From positions 1 to 34,896 of the forward strand of contig JADFRG010000030.1 in NCBI GenBank assembly GCA_022561385.1: 34,896 bases of DNA. Direction: 5' to 3'. The notes below the pieces were generated by a model that searched no databases, was not told the DNA's origin, and saw nothing but the letters and a program-made list of their open reading frames with translations. Position numbers and translations under genes: made by a program. Source of the stretch: Chloroflexota bacterium. GTDB taxonomy: Bacteria; Chloroflexota; Anaerolineae; Anaerolineales; E44-bin32. Shown piece by piece: positions 14,438 through 22,591 of this stretch. Each line of letters starts with the position of its first letter. Within the stretch, counting starts at the first letter, position 1.

Positions 14438-15067
14438 CTAGCCCCTCCCGTTTGCTTCGGCCGCCAGCTGCTCGAAGAACTGCTGGAGCACCTCTTCGCG
14501 CGCAGCTGCCATGCGTTGAGCGGGTTCGGTATGTAGGCGCCCTCGCACATGGCGGAGCTTAAAGAGGTACTCATGGTACGCACTGTGGGGCTCTCCCGGC
14601 TCGCCCTCTCCCGACTCCAAGAACTGGTCAGAAGGCTCTGCGAAGATCGGCTGGCCGGCCTGGACCGCATAACCGATGGTCCTGGCGACCCCAAACGCTC
14701 CGACCACGTCTAATTTGTCGGCGTCGAACAAGATCCTGGCCTCCAGGCTACCCGGCGCGTGCTGGCCCCGAAATCGGTGGCTCAGCACACAATCGACCAC
14801 CGCCTCGATCCGATCCTGTGACCAGCCCTCTGCCGCCAGGATCTCGCGCGCGAAGTGGGCGGACACATTTTCGTGGTGCGCGCGGTCTTCTCCAGGATCC
14901 GCTCCGGCCGCGTCGTGAAGCAGTGCCGCCGCACGCAGGACCTCAAGATCGGCGCCCAGCTCCGTGCCGATCTGCTCCGCAATCCGCATCACACGCAGCA
15001 CATGGTCGATTCCGTGTACCGGATCGTGCTCTGGATACCAGCTGCGCGCTTGCTCGATAGTGGGCAT
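14438..15067 (-). CDS. HD-domain phosphohydrolase
   Basis: This 209-residue HD-superfamily protein has metal-binding motifs HGIDHVLRVMRIA (His 22), AALLHDAAG (H51-D52) and the distal ILFDADKLDVVG. It resembles YedJ-like hydrolases that act on nucleotides or other phosphoesters. Its true substrate is unknown. It has a GAGAGGA Shine-Dalgarno about 10 bases upstream of the ATG. It lies 93 bases upstream of surE on the same strand; both are nucleotide-type phosphohydrolases, though surE has its own promoter. Confidence 0.85.
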   Translation of the reverse strand: MPTIEQARSWYPEHDPVHGIDHVLRVMRIAEQIGTELGADLEVLRAAALLHDAAGADPGEDRAHHENVSAHFAREILAAEGWSQDRIEAVVDCVLSHRFRGQHAPGSLEARILFDADKLDVVGAFGVARTIGYAVQAGQPIFAEPSDQFLESGEGEPGEPHSAYHEYLFKLRHVRGRLHTEPAQRMAAAREEVLQQFFEQLAAEANGRG

Positions 15068-15547
15068 AGTTCTACGATCCTCTCAACCGGTCGCTCCTGC
15101 CGAGCCCGGTTAGCCTAGTTTACTCCGCAGCGAGCGCCGGAACTCTGCCGTCCGTGGGGCCCAAAGGAAAGCCCATCGGGAGTTTATATATCTGCGTGGT
15201 CCAGCTAAAAAGGCGGCTGACCGACTGCGTAAAATGGTTTGTTATGAGATGGAATGTCCGAGCCGGGGGATGTGATGGTGTCAACGCTCCCAGGAGGTGG
15301 GGAATCAACCCCAGGATGAACATCTACCCGGTGTCACAGCGCGGCTTTACCGCAGCGGCGCCCGGCGTGCCGCACGCGCGTGGGTGTGCAACGATCCTCC
15401 TCGCATGATAGAATGCACCGGTTGTCGCAGGGGCAACCTAACGAAATTGACAATGCAAGTCCCCGCAAGAGGGCGATTCTTGGATCTGCTAGAGAATCCG
15501 CAAAACTCCTCTCCACGAGCTTCATTCAAACAAAGGTAAATAATTAA
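15068..15547. other. 480-base leader/intergenic region before RNase J
   Basis: No supported gene is visible. A candidate extended -10 promoter for RNase J (TGATAGAAT, 15406-15414) would give a leader of about 125 bases. That leader contains a hairpin GGTTG/CAACC near its 5' end and an AAAGG Shine-Dalgarno close to the ATG. Upstream (about 15290-15320) GGGG-AATCAA-CCCC and two GGTGTCA repeats (one as TGGTGTCAACG, one as CCGGTGTCACA) suggest further structure. No known riboswitch or small RNA consensus was recognised. Confidence 0.4.
15406..15414 (+). promoter_or_regulatory. Candidate extended -10 promoter for RNase J
   Basis: TGATAGAAT is the best promoter-like element in the region. It lies about 133 bases before the start codon, so RNase J, unlike several neighbours, should have a substantial leader and a Shine-Dalgarno. 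Confidence 0.35.
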
Positions 15548-17191
15548 ATGAGCAGCAAGACTTTAAGGCTGGTCCCCCTGGGGGGTCTTGGGGAGATCGG
15601 CAAGAACATGATGGCCATTGAATATGGCGACAACATTCTGATTATCGATACGGGGATCATGTTCCCCGAAAACGATATGCTCGGAATCGATTACATCATC
15701 CCGGATTTTCGATACCTGGAAGACAAGGTCGACAAGGTGCGCGGAATTATCGTCACCCACGGCCACGAAGACCACACCGGCGCCATCCGCCACGTGATGG
15801 AGCTGATCGACGCCCCCATCTACGCCACCCGGCTGACCCGCGGACTGCTGGAGGTCAAGCTGACCCGAAGCGGGATGCTGGGCGACACCACGCTGAAGAC
15901 CATCAACGCCGGCGACACAATCAACATTGGTCCCTTTGAAATCGAGTTTTTCCATGTCTGTCACTCCATCCCGGACTGCGTCGGCATGGCGATCACCACT
16001 CCGGCCGGATTGATCGTTCACACCGGCGACTACAAGTTCGATCACACTCCGGTGGACGGCTGGCCCACGGACTTCGGCAAGCTGGGTGAGCTCGGCGGCC
16101 GAGGGGTGATGGCGCTGTTGGCCGACTCCACCAACGCCGACGAGCCGGGCTGGACCCCTTCGGAAGCGGTGATCGACCCGGCATTTAATGAGGTCTTCGG
16201 GGAGGCCAAAGGGCGCATTCTCGTGGCCTCGTTCGCCTCGCTGATTTCGCGGGTCCAACAAGTGGCCAACGCCGCACAGAGATACACACGAAAGATGGCC
16301 ATCGTAGGCCGCAGCATGCGCGACAACACCAAGATGGCCCGTCAATTGGGTTACCTGGACATTCCCGACGACCTGATCGTCGACCTGGATGAGACGTTGA
16401 AGATGGACCCGGCCGACGTGGTGCTGATGTGCACCGGCACGCAAGGCGAGCCCTCCTCGATCATGGGGCGCCTGTCGACCGGCACCAACCGCCAATTCAG
16501 CCTCATGAAGGGCGACACGGTGGTGCTTTCTTCCCACAACATCCCCGGCAACGAAGAGATGATCCACCGCACGATCAACCGTCTATTTTCCCGCGGCGCG
16601 CACGTGATCTACGACCCGATCGCCGACGTCCACGTGTCGGGCCACGCCAGCCAAGAAGAGATGAAGATGATGCTGGAGCTGGTCAAGCCCAAGTACCTGA
16701 TACCGGTGCACGGTGAGCTGCGCCATCTCAAGCAACACGCGGCGCTGGCGCGAGAGATCGGCATGGAGGATTCTTCCATCGCAGTGGTCGAAAATGGAAC
16801 GGTGATCGAGTTTAAGGACGGGAAGATGAAGATCGGCGAACGCGTCCCGGGTGGGTACGTGTTTGTGGATGGAAGCGGTGTGGGTGACATCGGTCCGCGT
16901 GTCATGCGAGAACGGGAGGCGCTGGCCAATGACGGCTTCGTAGTGGTACACCTCACCCTGGACGGGAGTAACGGCGCGTTGGGCAAGGAACCCGAGATCG
17001 TATCCAAGGGGTTTGTGTTTGTGCGCGATGCGGAAGAGCTTTTCGAGCGCGCCCGAGGGCGGATTCGAGATGCGGCCAAGGAGGCCGATTCCGGCAATCT
17101 CAGAGGCAAGATCGAAAAGGATCTCAGCCGCTTCTTCTATGCCGAAACCAAACGCCGTCCGATGGTGATGGTTTTTACCAGTCCCCGCTGA
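15548..17191 (+). CDS. rnj: Ribonuclease J
   Basis: This 547-residue metallo-beta-lactamase/beta-CASP ribonuclease works as a 5'-to-3' exonuclease and endonuclease in mRNA decay and rRNA maturation. The N-terminus LVPLGGLGEIGKNM is diagnostic. The metal motif THGHEDHTGAI has H71, H73, D75 and H76. Downstream motifs include HTGDYKFDHTPVDG, LADSTNAD, beta-CASP ASFASLISRVQQ, TGTQGEPSS and HVSGHAS. The C-terminal domain ends in SRFFYAETKRRPMV. An AAAGG Shine-Dalgarno precedes ATG 15548. Length is normal and all catalytic residues are present. Confidence 0.96.
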   Translation: MSSKTLRLVPLGGLGEIGKNMMAIEYGDNILIIDTGIMFPENDMLGIDYIIPDFRYLEDKVDKVRGIIVTHGHEDHTGAIRHVMELIDAPIYATRLTRGLLEVKLTRSGMLGDTTLKTINAGDTINIGPFEIEFFHVCHSIPDCVGMAITTPAGLIVHTGDYKFDHTPVDGWPTDFGKLGELGGRGVMALLADSTNADEPGWTPSEAVIDPAFNEVFGEAKGRILVASFASLISRVQQVANAAQRYTRKMAIVGRSMRDNTKMARQLGYLDIPDDLIVDLDETLKMDPADVVLMCTGTQGEPSSIMGRLSTGTNRQFSLMKGDTVVLSSHNIPGNEEMIHRTINRLFSRGAHVIYDPIADVHVSGHASQEEMKMMLELVKPKYLIPVHGELRHLKQHAALAREIGMEDSSIAVVENGTVIEFKDGKMKIGERVPGGYVFVDGSGVGDIGPRVMREREALANDGFVVVHLTLDGSNGALGKEPEIVSKGFVFVRDAEELFERARGRIRDAAKEADSGNLRGKIEKDLSRFFYAETKRRPMVMVFTSPR

Positions 17192-17215
17192 ATGCGAACA
17201 ATCGATGTCCGGCTG

Positions 17216-17243
17216 TTGCGAACGCACTTCGCATGCGTATAAT
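17216..17243 (+). promoter_or_regulatory. Promoter of the foldase lipoprotein gene
   Basis: TTGCGA (17216-17221), a 16-base spacer and a perfect TATAAT (17238-17243). The box ends 10 bases before ATG 17254, so that ATG rather than the two upstream in-frame ones (17233, 17242) should be the start. Confidence 0.6.
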
Positions 17244-17253
17244 GCCCCGCGCC

Positions 17254-18129
17254 ATGCGGGCTGGAATGGCGCCTGCCGCGCTCTGGGTGCTGGCTGCCGC
17301 GTGCAGCCTTCCGGCAGGTACTACCGAGGTGCCCGTGCCGACCGCAACTGCCACGGCCCCACCTGCAACCGCCACCCCCACTCCGGAGCCGGTGGCGGCC
17401 TACGTCAACAGTGAGGTCATCTCGCTGGCCGCATTGGAGCGTGAAATTGCTCGCTTCGAGGCTGCAAATGCGGTGCTTGGCATTGACCTTGCAACGTTGG
17501 GCGATTACCGGGCTGAGGTGCTCGACCAATTGATCGATCTCAGCCTTTTGGCTCAATTTAGCGTGAATCAGGGCATAGAACTTGCCGACGCAGAGTTGGA
17601 CGATCGTTTCCAGGCCGTCGTGGCCTCAAACGGGGTGCCCGCGGGCTACACGGCCGATGAATTCCGCCGCCAGCTCCGACTAGAAATCCTGGCCGCCAGA
17701 ACCATCGAGGCTATCACGGACGTGTTGCCTGAGCAGGTGGAACATGTCAGCGCTCGACACATTCTGGTCGCAACCCGCGAAGAGGCCGATGCGCTGCTGG
17801 ACGAACTCGCCAACGGAGCCGATTTTAGTACCTTGGCAGTGATCCATTCCAGGGACCCCAGCACCCGGCCGGCCGGCGGAGAGCTTGGCTGGTTTCCGAG
17901 GGGATTACTCACGATGCCGGAGGTGGAAGAAGCCGCTTTCAACCTGCAGCCGGGCGAAGTCAGCGGCCCGATCGAGAGCACACTTGGCTTCCACGTCTTG
18001 GAAGTATTGGGTCGGGAGGACCGGCCGCTTGTGGGCGAGACATTGACCACTTACCGTGTAGCAGCCGTCGAGCGATGGCTGACTGAGCAGCGTCAGCGGG
18101 CCGAGATCGAGATCTTCGCTGAAGGCTAA
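17254..18129 (+). CDS. Parvulin-type peptidyl-prolyl isomerase lipoprotein (PrsA/SurA-like)
   Basis: This 291-residue lipoprotein has a short signal peptide and lipobox LAAAC (Cys 17 from this start). A Thr/Pro/Ala-rich spacer (TATATAPPATATPTPEP) follows. A SurA-like N-terminal helical region (YVNSEVISLAALEREIARFE) comes next, then a rotamase domain: ARHILVATREEADALLDEL, GELGWFPRGLL and FNLQPGEVSGPIESTLGFH. It probably assists folding of secreted proteins outside the cytoplasmic membrane. In-frame ATGs at 17233 and 17242 lie in the promoter and are disfavoured. It is 62 bases after the RNase J stop and 60 bases before the next gene. Confidence 0.9.
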   Translation: MRAGMAPAALWVLAAACSLPAGTTEVPVPTATATAPPATATPTPEPVAAYVNSEVISLAALEREIARFEAANAVLGIDLATLGDYRAEVLDQLIDLSLLAQFSVNQGIELADAELDDRFQAVVASNGVPAGYTADEFRRQLRLEILAARTIEAITDVLPEQVEHVSARHILVATREEADALLDELANGADFSTLAVIHSRDPSTRPAGGELGWFPRGLLTMPEVEEAAFNLQPGEVSGPIESTLGFHVLEVLGREDRPLVGETLTTYRVAAVERWLTEQRQRAEIEIFAEG

Positions 18130-18189
18130 GATATGACCCCTAGGACATCGGAGTTTTAGGGTTAATTAAGAGATCAGGAGTCTGAGCAA

Positions 18190-18921
18190 ATGGATGATCC
18201 CTTTGACCCCAGCCCGCGAGGCCGCGGATTGCATATAGGGCGGTTGATCTTCAACGTTTTGACCGCTATTGTGCTGCTCGTCACGCTTTATGTGGGCAGC
18301 AGATTCGTGGCGATCTTCCTCGATCCTCAATCGTCACTCAACCCTTACCCGCCCCCCACCCTTCCCGCGACCCTGGGTCCGCCAACGCCGACCAATACTC
18401 CGGCGATTATGCTCCCGACCGAGATTCCGCCGACTTCGACTCCGCGTCCCCTGCCGACCATCGCTCCTTCGGCCACCGTAACACCAACCGAAATCACGGT
18501 CACTCCTGAAGCATCCCCGCCCGCTACTGCGGAGAGCGGGGCGCAGTTTCAGCTCCAGACCGGGAGCCCGACCTGGATTACGGACCCGAGCGGGTGCGGT
18601 CAGTCGGCTGTGGGCGGAAAGGTGTACGACTCCGAAGGAGCACCGATTCTTGGCCTGGCAGTGAGGCTGAGCGGAGAACTCTCCGGAGCGCCCTTCGGCC
18701 CGCTGGATGTACTGACTGGGAGCGCAGCCGATCGTTTTGGCATCGGCGGTTATTACTTCCAATTCTCGGATGCTCCCCTCGCAACTGAAAACACGCTGTT
18801 TGTGCAGGTCCTGGATGCCAGCAGCGGGTTGGAGCTCTCAGAGCAAGTCCCCTTAACCACCTTCGACAACTGCGATCAGAACTTGGTTTTTATTAACTGG
18901 ACGCAGTCCGAACCGCAGTAA
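18190..18921 (+). CDS. Membrane-anchored protein with Thr/Pro-rich stalk, function unknown
   Basis: In this 243-residue protein a short basic cytoplasmic start is followed by one membrane segment (LIFNVLTAIVLLVTLYV, about 19-35). An extracellular Pro/Thr stalk (about 50-110) is rich in PTPTNTPA-type motifs. The C-terminal domain (about 125-240) has CGQSAVGGKVYDSEGAPILG, resembling carboxypeptidase-regulatory or transthyretin-like beta-sandwich folds. Two Cys (CGQ near 137 and DNCDQN near 227) could form a disulfide. The AGGAG Shine-Dalgarno is well placed. It probably shares a transcript with the foldase lipoprotein, which may help it fold. No catalytic motif is seen. Confidence 0.75.
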   Translation: MDDPFDPSPRGRGLHIGRLIFNVLTAIVLLVTLYVGSRFVAIFLDPQSSLNPYPPPTLPATLGPPTPTNTPAIMLPTEIPPTSTPRPLPTIAPSATVTPTEITVTPEASPPATAESGAQFQLQTGSPTWITDPSGCGQSAVGGKVYDSEGAPILGLAVRLSGELSGAPFGPLDVLTGSAADRFGIGGYYFQFSDAPLATENTLFVQVLDASSGLELSEQVPLTTFDNCDQNLVFINWTQSEPQ

Positions 18922-18938
18922 CTTAAACTCTAAAGGCC

Positions 18939-18968
18939 AAGAGGCCGTCCCATGGGGCGGCCTCTTTG
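18939..18968 (+). terminator. Strong rho-independent terminator
   Basis: Arms AAGAGGCCGTCCC and GGGGCGGCCTCTT pair over 13 positions with one G-T wobble, followed by TTTGATT. It ends the foldase/stalk-protein unit and lies between convergent transcription units. Confidence 0.8.
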
Positions 18969-18982
18969 ATTCTCCGGACTTA

Positions 18983-19078
18983 ATGGAGACTTTTTCGCAG
19001 GCTCGATCGGAGACTTTGTCGGAAGGTTTATCGGAGGCTGCTTCGGAGGCTTGATCGAAGGCTTCCTCGAAGAGCCCG
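18983..19078. repeat. Eight degenerate 12-base tandem units
   Basis: Units of the type TCGGAGGCTTGA follow each other without gaps from 18983 to 19078; the first and last are the most diverged. The array starts 8 bases past the stop codon of the DegT-type aminotransferase. Its period is a multiple of three, so every frame yields a 4-residue periodic peptide. Confidence 0.75.
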
Positions 19079-19086
19079 AAACTGTC

Positions 19087-20250
19087 TCAGCTTGCGATGG
19101 AGGTCCTAAGCGCTTCGCTTACTATCCCCACCTGCTCCTCCGTCATCACTCCAGAGAACGGAAGTGCCAGACTCCTTCTAGCCAGATCTTCGGTGACCGG
19201 GAAGTCGCCAGCCTTGTATCCGTGCATCTCCACCATGTACGGCTGCAGATGGATAGGCTCAAAGTAGACCCGGCTTGGGATGCCTTCCTGCTCCAGCGCC
19301 TTGATAACTTGCGCTCGATCCACCGCTGCATCGAGCCGCACGACGTAGACGAACCAACTCATACGAGAAGTTGTGGGCGCAATAACAGGCAGCTCCACAC
19401 CCGGCAAATCGGCCAGGGCGACTCGGTACCAGTCGGCGACCTGGGCGCGTTTGCGAAGCAACTCGCTAAATCGCGCGGCCTGGGCCCGGCCCAACGCAGC
19501 GCTCATTTCATCCAGGCGGTAGTTGTAGCCCGGAAAGGTATGCTGCAACCATTGGTCGCCGACCGCCCGACCCTGGTTGCGAAGCGCCCGGGCCCAATCG
19601 GCCCAGTCCTCCCGATCGGTGACCACCATGCCGCCCTCTCCGGTCGTCAATTGTTTGTTGGGATAAAAAGCGAAGACCCCGGCATCCCCGAAGGACCCGG
19701 CGGCCTTCCCGTCGTAGTGTGCCCCAAGCGCCTCGGATGAATCTTCGATCAGGTCGAGCTCATGCGACTCCGCGATGGGCAACAACCGCCCATAATCCGC
19801 CGGCTGGCCAAAGACGTCGACGGTAAGTATGGCTTTCAGTCGACCACCCTCTCCTGCGTTTTTGCGTGGGAGCCAGCCATCTTCGCCCGAGTCGAGCGCG
19901 GCGACCGCGGCCTCTACTTGCTCGGGGTCAAGGTTTCCCGTGGCAGGATCTACATCCACAAATACGGGCACCGCGCGTTCGTATAACAGCACGTTGGCGG
20001 AGGCGACAAACGAGAAGGGGCTTGTAATGACCCAATCTCCTTCCTGTATGCCAGCCGCCCTTACGCACAGGTGGAGTGCGGCGGTTCCGGAGCTCACCGC
20101 AATCCCATAACGCCGCCCGGCAAGATCTGCGATCGCCTCTTCAAAGGCCTGTACCTCTGGGCCGATGCTGAGCGTGGAGGTCCTGAGAACGGCCGCCACC
20201 GCTTCTCGTTCCGCATCGGTGAGATCCGGGGAGGACATGGGGATTACCAT
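19087..20250 (-). CDS. DegT/DnrJ/EryC1-type PLP sugar aminotransferase
   Basis: This 387-residue enzyme matches the family that transfers an amino group from Glu or Gln to a nucleotide-linked keto sugar. Motifs are VSSGTAALHLCVRAAGI, TSPFSFVASANVLLY, LIEDSSEALGAHY and AFYPNKQLTTGEGG with PLP lysine K199. GYNYRLDEMSAALGRAQ and the C-terminal PFSGVMTEEQVGIV are also typical. The product would be an aminosugar for the surface glycan. The start overlaps the HAD gene by 7 bases. Residues 121-137 (GEDGWLPRKNAGEGGRL) form an insert longer than usual. Downstream of its stop is the 12-base repeat array. Confidence 0.92.
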   Translation of the reverse strand: MVIPMSSPDLTDAEREAVAAVLRTSTLSIGPEVQAFEEAIADLAGRRYGIAVSSGTAALHLCVRAAGIQEGDWVITSPFSFVASANVLLYERAVPVFVDVDPATGNLDPEQVEAAVAALDSGEDGWLPRKNAGEGGRLKAILTVDVFGQPADYGRLLPIAESHELDLIEDSSEALGAHYDGKAAGSFGDAGVFAFYPNKQLTTGEGGMVVTDREDWADWARALRNQGRAVGDQWLQHTFPGYNYRLDEMSAALGRAQAARFSELLRKRAQVADWYRVALADLPGVELPVIAPTTSRMSWFVYVVRLDAAVDRAQVIKALEQEGIPSRVYFEPIHLQPYMVEMHGYKAGDFPVTEDLARRSLALPFSGVMTEEQVGIVSEALRTSIAS

Positions 20251-20933
20251 TGCGGTGTAGCCTCCAGCGTTCCCTCCAGCGCCGTCAGATCTGGCAGCTC
20301 AATATCGGCCAGGTATTCCGGCCCGGGCGGCACATCATTTACGTGCTCGCCCTCCGGCCTGCGCACCCAGATGGTCAGCATCCCCAGCCGACGGGCGCCG
20401 ACAAAATCCTTCAACACATTGTCACCAATATACGCCGCCTGGCTGCCTGCGAGATCCAGCTCGGACAAGAGCCGTTCAAAGGGGACCTGGCTCGGCTTCC
20501 AGTCCTGGCGATGCTCCTCGCCCAGGATCACTACCGCTTCGAAGGTACCTTCCAATCCCAGTGCCTCAAGCTTTCGCTGTTGGCCTGGGCCGTGCCCTTG
20601 CGTGATCAATCCCAGCCGGTAGCGGCCGCGCAGACTCCGCAGCACGGAATGTGTCTCTGGGTAGGGCTCGAGGCTTGGGGAGTGGTCCCGATAACACTTC
20701 ACCATTTCTGGCAACCATAACTCCGGCTCGATACCATGTGCCTCGAGCCAGCGATTAAAGGTGTCGCCCCGCACGCCGTCCTCAAAGTAAGCCACGAGTT
20801 CTGCATATCCGCGCTCACGCGGGATGCCCAGGGATGATTCCGCCCAGTCGGCGACGGCCGAAAACCCGCTCAAAGCGTACTGGCGCTCCGGGTAGAGCGT
20901 GTCATCTAGATCAAAGACGATGGCTTTCAGCAT
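20244..20933 (-). CDS. HAD-superfamily phosphatase
   Basis: This 229-residue HAD hydrolase has nucleophile motif VFDLDDTLY (D8, acid/base D10), motif II ITQGHG, motif III lysine in DWKPSQVPFERLL and motif IV YIGDNVLKDFVGARRLGM. The helical cap lies between motifs I and II. It would remove phosphate from a small metabolite, plausibly a sugar phosphate of the glycan pathway. It overlaps the ATP-grasp gene by 23 bases and the aminotransferase gene by 7, so the three are almost certainly translated together. Confidence 0.9.
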   Translation of the reverse strand: MLKAIVFDLDDTLYPERQYALSGFSAVADWAESSLGIPRERGYAELVAYFEDGVRGDTFNRWLEAHGIEPELWLPEMVKCYRDHSPSLEPYPETHSVLRSLRGRYRLGLITQGHGPGQQRKLEALGLEGTFEAVVILGEEHRQDWKPSQVPFERLLSELDLAGSQAAYIGDNVLKDFVGARRLGMLTIWVRRPEGEHVNDVPPGPEYLADIELPDLTALEGTLEATPQW

Positions 20934-21894
20934 CTGAATACTCGGATTCGTCCAGAAAGTAGGATTCGTCGTAACGCGTCAAATACAGCCCGGTTTTGTA
21001 GGTGCCGAGAGCCGGGGCGGCCACGGGGATGCCAGCCGCCTCAGACAGGTACCACTGTGGAGAGGGCACTCCGGCCGCGATTCCCAGCGGTAGGCCACCG
21101 CCGAAGCGGGCGTTCACTTCCGTGAAATAGGGCTGCCCTTCTCGCATCAGGCATTGGACCGTGATGGGTCCCTTGGCCTTGAGGCCCTCGGCGATCTTCA
21201 CACAGGCCTCGATGATCTCACCGTTTCCAATGGTGACCCCTTTGGCGACCTCCCCCCAGCGCACCTCAATCCGCTGGCGGCTCACGACGGCCCACACCCG
21301 CCCGTCTGCCCCGCAAATTACGTCATTTGTGATTTCGGGGCCCGATAGATATTCCTGCACGATGGCCTGAGGGATTTGCCGCAGCGCGTGCTCCAGGCTC
21401 GCTCGGTCTTCGACCTTTTGGCCGCCTCTGCCCGCGCTGCCGATCCTGGGCTTGACGTACAGCGGGAATTCGAAATCTTCGTCCGGTGCGCCGGGCCAGG
21501 TCCGCGGTGCAGGCACTCCGATGCTCCGGAAGAGCTCATGTGTGAGCCATTTGTCGTTGGCGGTTGTGGCTTCGGGCGCGGACAGCGAAGTGAGCCTTGC
21601 TCCACCACTTTCGAGCCGTTCGCGCCCCTGCGCAAGGACCGGAATGTCAGGATCGATAAGCGGAAAAATCAGCTGAATGGAATCCTGTTTGCAGATGTCG
21701 GCCACTGTGGGCAAATAACCTTCGTCGCTCAGCGCGGGCACCATATAGTAACGATCGACTTCTTGCAGGGCGGGGGCCAGCGGGTCGATGTCGGTGCCCA
21801 CGATGGAGCCGTGCAGCCCCAGTTCCGCGTAGGCCTTTCGGAAGGCCCGTATCAGTTCTACCCGCCGGCCGACGCTGGTAAAAAGAACGTTCAC
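20911..21894 (-). CDS. ATP-grasp ligase (CarB-like)
   Basis: This 327-residue protein has an N-terminal Rossmann-like PreATP domain (VNVLFTSVGRRVELIRAF). The ATP-grasp fold includes ATTANDKWLTHELFRSIGV, a glycine-rich loop KPRIGSAGRGGQKV, VQEYLSGPEITNDVICG and metal motif YFTEVNARFGGG. Such enzymes form an acyl-phosphate and ligate it to an amine, so here it may attach an amino acid or acyl group to the aminosugar made by the next genes. GTG 21894 aligns with family starts and is 4 bases after the methyltransferase stop. A longer start at GTG 21957 would overlap that gene by 59 bases. Confidence 0.85.
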   Translation of the reverse strand: MNVLFTSVGRRVELIRAFRKAYAELGLHGSIVGTDIDPLAPALQEVDRYYMVPALSDEGYLPTVADICKQDSIQLIFPLIDPDIPVLAQGRERLESGGARLTSLSAPEATTANDKWLTHELFRSIGVPAPRTWPGAPDEDFEFPLYVKPRIGSAGRGGQKVEDRASLEHALRQIPQAIVQEYLSGPEITNDVICGADGRVWAVVSRQRIEVRWGEVAKGVTIGNGEIIEACVKIAEGLKAKGPITVQCLMREGQPYFTEVNARFGGGLPLGIAAGVPSPQWYLSEAAGIPVAAPALGTYKTGLYLTRYDESYFLDESEYSDAESHRL

Positions 21895-21898
21895 ACGG

Positions 21899-22591
21899 TC
21901 AAGCCGTTTTTCGACCGATGCCAAAATAGCCTCCCGCGATTCGGTCCCGCTGGGCACCCGCGCTGAGCCAACCGTCCATCCACTTCAGGGGATAAAAAAG
22001 GATCGCCAGCGCGCCCTTGACCGGCCGGTAGGTGCGGGGCGCCAGGCGGGCCGCCACCCCGGCCAGGAATTCTACAAGAATACGATGCACGCCGGTCCCT
22101 GCGGCCAGAGCGGGCTCGATTCGTTCACATTGCAGCCCGGCCTGTTCGATCAGCCGTCGGAGGCCGGAGTGTGTGAAACGCCAATAATCCTCCGGATCGG
22201 GATGGTAACCCAGGACAAAGGGCACCTGCAGGTACAGTATGCCATTCGCACCGAGCACGCGCTGCATCTCGCGCACGGCCTGGAACGGGTCGGCCACGTG
22301 CTCCATGGTTTCCTGAGAAAGCACCAAACGGAAGGAGCCGTTTCCGAAGGGGAGCTTCAGGGCATCCCCTACACAATCTGTCACCTCCGACGCTTTCCGA
22401 TCGAGGTTGACCACCCGTGTGTGGAGGTCGCTACCGCCGGAGCCAACGTTCAACGACGGCTGGCCGTCGTCGAGCTCCCCCATTAAATCAGCCAATTCCC
22501 GCCGTACTGTGCTTGAGTCGTGGTAGGTAGACCAGAAAGTGCGGGAAATCCAATTCTGCATGCGGTTTGCACTCGATCGTAGGGGCGTCAA
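21899..22591 (-). CDS. SAM-dependent methyltransferase, class I
   Basis: This 230-residue methyltransferase has motif I LNVGSGGSDLH (unusually Ser for the second-position residue), the acidic post-I region NLDRKASEVTDCVGDALKLPF, and QETMEHVADPFQAVREMQRVL. It resembles polysaccharide-locus methyltransferases. TTG 22591 overlaps the preceding glycosyltransferase stop by 4 bases (TTGA). ATG 22561 is an alternative that loses 10 residues. Motif chemistry does not identify the acceptor; a sugar hydroxyl or a lipid-linked intermediate is likely. Confidence 0.85.
   Translation of the reverse strand: MTPLRSSANRMQNWISRTFWSTYHDSSTVRRELADLMGELDDGQPSLNVGSGGSDLHTRVVNLDRKASEVTDCVGDALKLPFGNGSFRLVLSQETMEHVADPFQAVREMQRVLGANGILYLQVPFVLGYHPDPEDYWRFTHSGLRRLIEQAGLQCERIEPALAAGTGVHRILVEFLAGVAARLAPRTYRPVKGALAILFYPLKWMDGWLSAGAQRDRIAGGYFGIGRKTA

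Noticed and set aside
15154-15408. An 84-codon frame in the RNase J leader region
   Set aside because: It has no motif, no Shine-Dalgarno and a mixed composition; a structured leader is the better reading.
15563-16567. A 334-codon minus-strand frame opposite RNase J
   Set aside because: It is a His/Val/Gly-rich shadow of RNase J codons and has no promoter or Shine-Dalgarno.
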